From positions 1-11,114 of the forward strand of contig JAIDKP010000253.1 of assembly GCA_029051445.1 (NCBI GenBank): a stretch of DNA of 11,114 nt. Direction: 5' to 3'. Each line of letters opens with the position of its first letter. Position 1 is the first letter of the stretch. The notes under the pieces are model-generated. The model saw nothing but the letters and a program-made list of their open reading frames with translations. It was not told the DNA's origin and searched no databases. Positions 7,433-11,114 of the stretch are shown piece after piece. This DNA is from Muribaculaceae bacterium (GTDB lineage: Bacteria > Bacteroidota > Bacteroidia > Bacteroidales > Muribaculaceae). A program made the translations under genes and the position numbers.

Positions 7433-10400
7433 ATGTCACTGACATCAATACTCAACAAGATATTCGGCAACAAATCCCAGAGGGATCTCAAAGAGATACA
7501 ACCAATTATCAATAAAATCAAAGCGATCGGCCCCGAGGTAAAACAGCTCGATGTCGACGGACTGCGCCACCGCATCGACGAGGTGCGAGCCGACATAGCC
7601 GACGCGATCGCCGCCGACCAGCAGGCTATCGACGAGATCAAGACCAAAGTCGAGACACTGCCGTTCGACGAGCGCCAGCCGCTTTGGGATCAGATCGACC
7701 GCCACGAGAAAAACATTCTCGACACCCTTGAAGACAAACTCAACGAGCACCTTCCGGTAGTCTTCGCCGTAATGCGCGAGACAGCCGCACGCTTCGCCGC
7801 TTCGCCGGAAGTCGTTGTCACAGCGACCGATCTCGACCGACAGCTCGCAGGCGAAGGACGCGACTTCGTCACTATCGACGGCGACAAAGCGATCTGGAAA
7901 AACCACTGGCTTGCAGGAGGCAACGAGATAACATGGGACATGGTGCACTACGACGTGCAGCTCATCGGCGGCGTTGTGCTTCACCAGGGCAAGATTGCCG
8001 AGATGGCGACCGGTGAGGGTAAGACACTCGTTGCGACACTGCCGGTCTTCCTGCGCTCGCTGTCAAAACGGGGCGTACACGTTGTCACCGTCAACGACTA
8101 CCTCTCAAAGCGTGACTCCGAGTGGATGGGACCGCTCTACATGTTCCACGGATCGACCGTCGACTGCATCGACAAGCACGAGCCAAACACTGCGGCACGC
8201 CGCCGGGCATATGAATGCGATATCACGTTCGGAACCAACAACGAGTTCGGATTCGACTACCTCCGCGACAACATGGCCATGTCGCCGGCCGACATGGTAC
8301 AGCGCAAACACTACTACGCGATTGTCGACGAGGTTGACTCGGTGCTCATCGACGATGCGCGCACACCGTTGATCATTTCCGGTCCGGTTCCCAAAGGCGA
8401 AGATCAGCTGTTCAACGAATACAAGTCAAACGTCGAGAAAGTCGTGCAGGCTCAGAAACGCCTTGTGACCCAACTTCTCGCCGACGCAAAGACAAAACTC
8501 GCTTCCGAGGACAAAGACGTGCGCAAGGAAGGCGCCATTCTGCTTTTCCGTGCATTCAAGGGTCTCCCCAAAAACGGCGCGCTCATCAAATTCCTCAGTC
8601 AGGAGGGCATGAAAAACATTTTGCTCCAGACCGAAGGATACTATCTCCAGGACAACGCCCGCGAGATGCCAAAGATCACCGATCCCCTCTACTTCGTCAT
8701 CGACGAGAAAAACCGCAGCGTCGAGCTCACTGACAAAGGCCTCGATGAGCTTACAGGCAAAATCGACGATCCAAACTTCTTCGTTCTCCCCGACATCGCA
8801 GCCCAACTTTCGGCACTCGAGGCAGTGGAAGATCCCGCCGAACGACAGGAGCGCAAAGACCAGGCAATGCAGGACTATGCGGTGAAAGCCGAGCGGGTGC
8901 ACACCGTCACACAGCTTCTCAAAGCATACACTCTCTTTGAAAAAGACGTGGAATATGTGATCGACGAAAACAAGATCAAGATCGTCGACGAGCAGACCGG
9001 ACGCATCATGGAAGGCCGCCGCTATTCCGACGGACTGCATCAGGCCATCGAGGCTAAAGAAGGAGTCAAAGTCGAAGCTGCGACACAGACATTCGCCACA
9101 ATCACACTCCAGAACTATTTTCGCATGTACCACCGGCTCGCCGGCATGACCGGTACCGCCGAGACCGAAGCCGGAGAGTTGTGGGATATATACAAACTCG
9201 ACGTTGTCACGATTCCGACCAATCGACCGATTGCGCGAATCGACATGAACGACCGTGTCTACAAGACAAAGAAAGAAAAATACGCCGCTGTTATCGATGA
9301 GATCGAGAACCTGCGCAAACAGGGAAGACCCGTTCTCGTAGGTACGACATCGGTCGAGATTTCAGAGCTGCTGAAACGAATGCTCGACATGCGCAAGATT
9401 CCGTGTCAGGTGCTCAACGCCAAACTGCACCAGAAAGAGGCGGAAGTTGTCGCGCTTGCCGGACGCACAGGCACCGTGACAATCGCCACCAACATGGCCG
9501 GACGTGGTACCGACATCAAGCTCTCCGACGAAGTGAAAGCGGCGGGAGGACTCGCAATCATAGGCACAGAGCGTCATGAGTCACGTCGCGTCGACCGCCA
9601 GCTGCGCGGCCGTTCAGGCCGTCAGGGCGACCCGGGTTCATCGGTGTTCTACGTCTCGTTTGAGGATCAGCTCATGCGTCTGTTCGCGACCGACCGTGTC
9701 ATGAAGATGCTCGACACACTCGGCCTCAAGGAAGGTGAGATGATCGAGAGCAAGATGGTCACGCGTGCTATCGAGAACGCCCAGAAGCGCGTCGAGGAAA
9801 ACAACTTCGGCATACGCAAGCGCCTGCTTGAATACGACGACGTGATGAACAAGCAGCGCACCTACATCTACAACCGTCGTCACCACGCGCTTGTGGGAGA
9901 GCGCATAGGCATCGATATCGCCAACATGCTCTACGACATCGTCGAGAACATTATCGACACCTACGGCCTAAACGCCGAGAACTACGATGAAATGTCGGCA
10001 GAGGCGATGCGCACACTCACAATCGAACTTCCGTTCACACGCGACGAAATAGGCTCGCTCACAAGAGAGAACGCCATCGACAGCCTGCACCGTGCGGCAA
10101 ATGAAGCTCTTGAGCGCAAAAGCCGCCGCATAATCGACGTGACACTTCCCGTAGTGAGAGAATGGGTTGAAAACAGAGGACATCAGGGAAAAATCATCGT
10201 TCCGCTCACCGACGGAAAACGCCTTTTCCAGCTTCCGGTCGATATTATCGAAGCATACAACACCGAGTGCCGCTCGATTGTAAAGGAATGGCACAAGGCG
10301 ATCATGCTCGTTACAATCGACGAGCTCTGGAAAGAGCATCTGCGTGAGCTCGACCAGCTCCGTCAGTCGGTACAAAATGCATCCTACGAGCAGAAAGATC

Positions 10401-10813
10401 CTTTGGTAATCTACAAGGTCGAGTCATTCCACCTCTTCGAGGGCATGCTCAGCCGCCTCAACGACAAGGCCATGTCGGCACTCATGCGCGGTCAGGTCTT
10501 CGTGCGCCAGCCGGCTCCGATGCCACAACAACAGCAGCAGACCGCCGATGAGACTCAGGCACAGCAGGAGGCTCCGCGAAAAGAAGTGGAAGTCAAAGAG
10601 GCGGCACCCGAAATGCCGCGCGACTACTCCCGATACCATGCAAGCAAAGAGGCACTTCCGGGAGAAGCCGAGCAGCGTGCGGCGGCAAGTGCCCGCCAGG
10701 GAGGACCGCAGAAAGTCATGCCCGCACAGGCCGGACCACGCATCGGACGCAACGACCCATGCCCATGTGGGTCAGGCAAGAAATTCAAAAACTGCCACGG
10801 TCGCAACGCCTGA
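7433..10813 (+). CDS. secA: Preprotein translocase ATPase SecA
   Basis: SecA drives export of unfolded preproteins through SecYEG using ATP. At 1126 residues it is about 220 longer than E. coli SecA, as in other Bacteroidota. Motifs seen are the Walker A MATGEGKT (191-198), Walker B DEVD (299-302) followed by [26 protein letters not shown] (687-697), the [13 protein letters not shown] arginine-finger region, and the C-terminal zinc motif [17 protein letters not shown] (Cys1110, Cys1112, Cys1121, His1122) that binds SecB or lipid. Extra length comes from a charged insertion after NBD1's DEVD motif (about residues 325-430) and a Gln- and Ala-rich linker before the zinc motif (about 1025-1105). 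The 64 bp upstream (7369-7432) hold no clear hairpin or consensus promoter, so it is probably transcribed with the pseudo-phosphatase gene. There is no Shine-Dalgarno sequence; the region before the ATG is A-rich, as expected in this phylum. Confidence 0.98.
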   Translation: MSLTSILNKIFGNKSQRDLKEIQPIINKIKAIGPEVKQLDVDGLRHRIDEVRADIADAIAADQQAIDEIKTKVETLPFDERQPLWDQIDRHEKNILDTLEDKLNEHLPVVFAVMRETAARFAASPEVVVTATDLDRQLAGEGRDFVTIDGDKAIWKNHWLAGGNEITWDMVHYDVQLIGGVVLHQGKIAEMATGEGKTLVATLPVFLRSLSKRGVHVVTVNDYLSKRDSEWMGPLYMFHGSTVDCIDKHEPNTAARRRAYECDITFGTNNEFGFDYLRDNMAMSPADMVQRKHYYAIVDEVDSVLIDDARTPLIISGPVPKGEDQLFNEYKSNVEKVVQAQKRLVTQLLADAKTKLASEDKDVRKEGAILLFRAFKGLPKNGALIKFLSQEGMKNILLQTEGYYLQDNAREMPKITDPLYFVIDEKNRSVELTDKGLDELTGKIDDPNFFVLPDIAAQLSALEAVEDPAERQERKDQAMQDYAVKAERVHTVTQLLKAYTLFEKDVEYVIDENKIKIVDEQTGRIMEGRRYSDGLHQAIEAKEGVKVEAATQTFATITLQNYFRMYHRLAGMTGTAETEAGELWDIYKLDVVTIPTNRPIARIDMNDRVYKTKKEKYAAVIDEIENLRKQGRPVLVGTTSVEISELLKRMLDMRKIPCQVLNAKLHQKEAEVVALAGRTGTVTIATNMAGRGTDIKLSDEVKAAGGLAIIGTERHESRRVDRQLRGRSGRQGDPGSSVFYVSFEDQLMRLFATDRVMKMLDTLGLKEGEMIESKMVTRAIENAQKRVEENNFGIRKRLLEYDDVMNKQRTYIYNRRHHALVGERIGIDIANMLYDIVENIIDTYGLNAENYDEMSAEAMRTLTIELPFTRDEIGSLTRENAIDSLHRAANEALERKSRRIIDVTLPVVREWVENRGHQGKIIVPLTDGKRLFQLPVDIIEAYNTECRSIVKEWHKAIMLVTIDELWKEHLRELDQLRQSVQNASYEQKDPLVIYKVESFHLFEGMLSRLNDKAMSALMRGQVFVRQPAPMPQQQQQTADETQAQQEAPRKEVEVKEAAPEMPRDYSRYHASKEALPGEAEQRAAASARQGGPQKVMPAQAGPRIGRNDPCPCGSGKKFKNCHGRNA

Positions 10814-10837
10814 CCACAACACTGTTCTAATGATACA

Positions 10838-10859
10838 GGGGCGCGCTCATGCGCGCCCT
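10838..10859 (+). terminator. GC-rich hairpin after secA, likely terminator
   Basis: The sequence GGGCGCGC (10839-10846), loop TCAT, GCGCGCCC (10851-10858) forms a perfect 8-bp stem, with an added G-T pair at 10838/10859. It starts 25 bases after the secA stop. The tail TCTTCATTATTT is T-rich but has no long T run, so termination may be incomplete. Only 34 bases separate the hairpin from the next gene's ATG. Confidence 0.7.
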
Positions 10860-10893
10860 CTTCATTATTTCAGCACCCGGTAAATCCAATCCC

Positions 10894-11114
10894 ATGAAAA
10901 GTAATCCTTTCCATGCCGTGATATTTACGGCCATAATATGCATTGCATCGGGTTGCTCCTCGTCAAAGCACTCGCTCACATACTTCGAGCAACTGAAAAA
11001 GCTCCCCGACGGTGAAATGCCGGTAACAATACCGCAGCTGCGCATTGTACCCGACGATGCATTGCTCATCACCGTCAACACCGAGGTGCCCGATGCCTCG
11101 GCACCCTACAACGT
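10894..11114 (+). CDS. Polysaccharide-export lipoprotein (Wza/BexD family), N-terminal part
   Basis: The visible 73 codons begin MKSNPFHAV, then a hydrophobic stretch and a lipobox IASGC with Cys21, so it is a lipoprotein exported by Sec and anchored in the outer membrane. After the anchor come YFEQLKKL and then IPQLRIVPDDALLITVNTEV, the start of the Poly_export domain, where most family members read PxDxLxIxV. The family forms the outer-membrane channel for capsule or exopolysaccharide, and a Wzc-type partner gene would be expected downstream, outside the window. The gene is cut by the right edge. ATG 10894 gives a standard signal peptide; an in-frame ATG at 10849 lies in the preceding hairpin and is an unlikely start. 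Its own promoter is not obvious, so readthrough from secA or a poorly conserved promoter is possible. Confidence 0.85.
   Translation, partial: MKSNPFHAVIFTAIICIASGCSSSKHSLTYFEQLKKLPDGEMPVTIPQLRIVPDDALLITVNTEVPDASAPYN

Noticed and set aside
8426..9133. A 235-codon minus-strand frame opposite secA
   Set aside because: secA is continuous and fully supported here; the antisense product has no recognisable features.
1..11114. Mobile elements, CRISPR arrays, tRNA genes or phage genes
   Set aside because: No direct-repeat arrays, transposase-like proteins, terminal inverted repeats or tRNA-like folds were seen on reading both strands; base composition is even apart from the AT-rich patch near 5580-5630.

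Overview
The window looks like chromosomal DNA from a Bacteroidales bacterium, most likely a Muribaculaceae-type gut member. The reasons are a long SecA (1126 codons) with the extra internal segment typical of Bacteroidota, a DUF4105/Lnb-type membrane protein, a Wza-type export lipoprotein, promoter-like TAnnTTTG boxes, and starts without Shine-Dalgarno sequences. The family placement is inference; the phylum is well supported. The DNA is moderately GC-rich and gene-dense. I see no mobile element, CRISPR array, tRNA or rRNA.

Left half, minus strand (4493 down to 1): five genes run in one direction. They are a patatin-like phospholipase, a cytoplasmic GH13 alpha-amylase-family enzyme, PRPP synthetase (prs), a Fur-family regulator, and adenylosuccinate synthase (purA, cut by the window edge). 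The last three are tightly joined by 4-base stop/start overlaps (GTGA, ATGA). This makes a prs-regulator-purA unit feeding purine nucleotide synthesis. The regulator keeps the two CxxC structural zinc pairs of Fur but has lost nearly all recognisable regulatory-metal ligands, so it probably senses something other than iron or is a constitutive repressor.

A 53-bp divergent intergenic region (4494-4546) separates this unit from the plus-strand unit and contains a good TAnnTTTG box for the leftward genes.

Right half, plus strand (4547-10813): a signal-peptide protein with a DUF4105/Lnb-type domain (candidate His-Cys dyad) and about five C-terminal membrane helices overlaps a secreted PafA-like alkaline-phosphatase-fold protein, followed after 64 bp by secA. 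The phosphatase-fold protein has lost its nucleophile and the metal-binding residues and looks like a pseudoenzyme. A near-consensus Bacteroidetes promoter lies inside the 3' part of the DUF4105 gene and could drive the pseudo-phosphatase and secA separately. A GC-rich hairpin follows secA. The start of a polysaccharide-export lipoprotein gene follows and runs off the window.

Most of the content is housekeeping. The points worth following up are the metal-blind Fur relative locked into a purine operon, the pseudo-phosphatase coupled to a possible lipoprotein-modifying enzyme and SecA, and the internal promoter.
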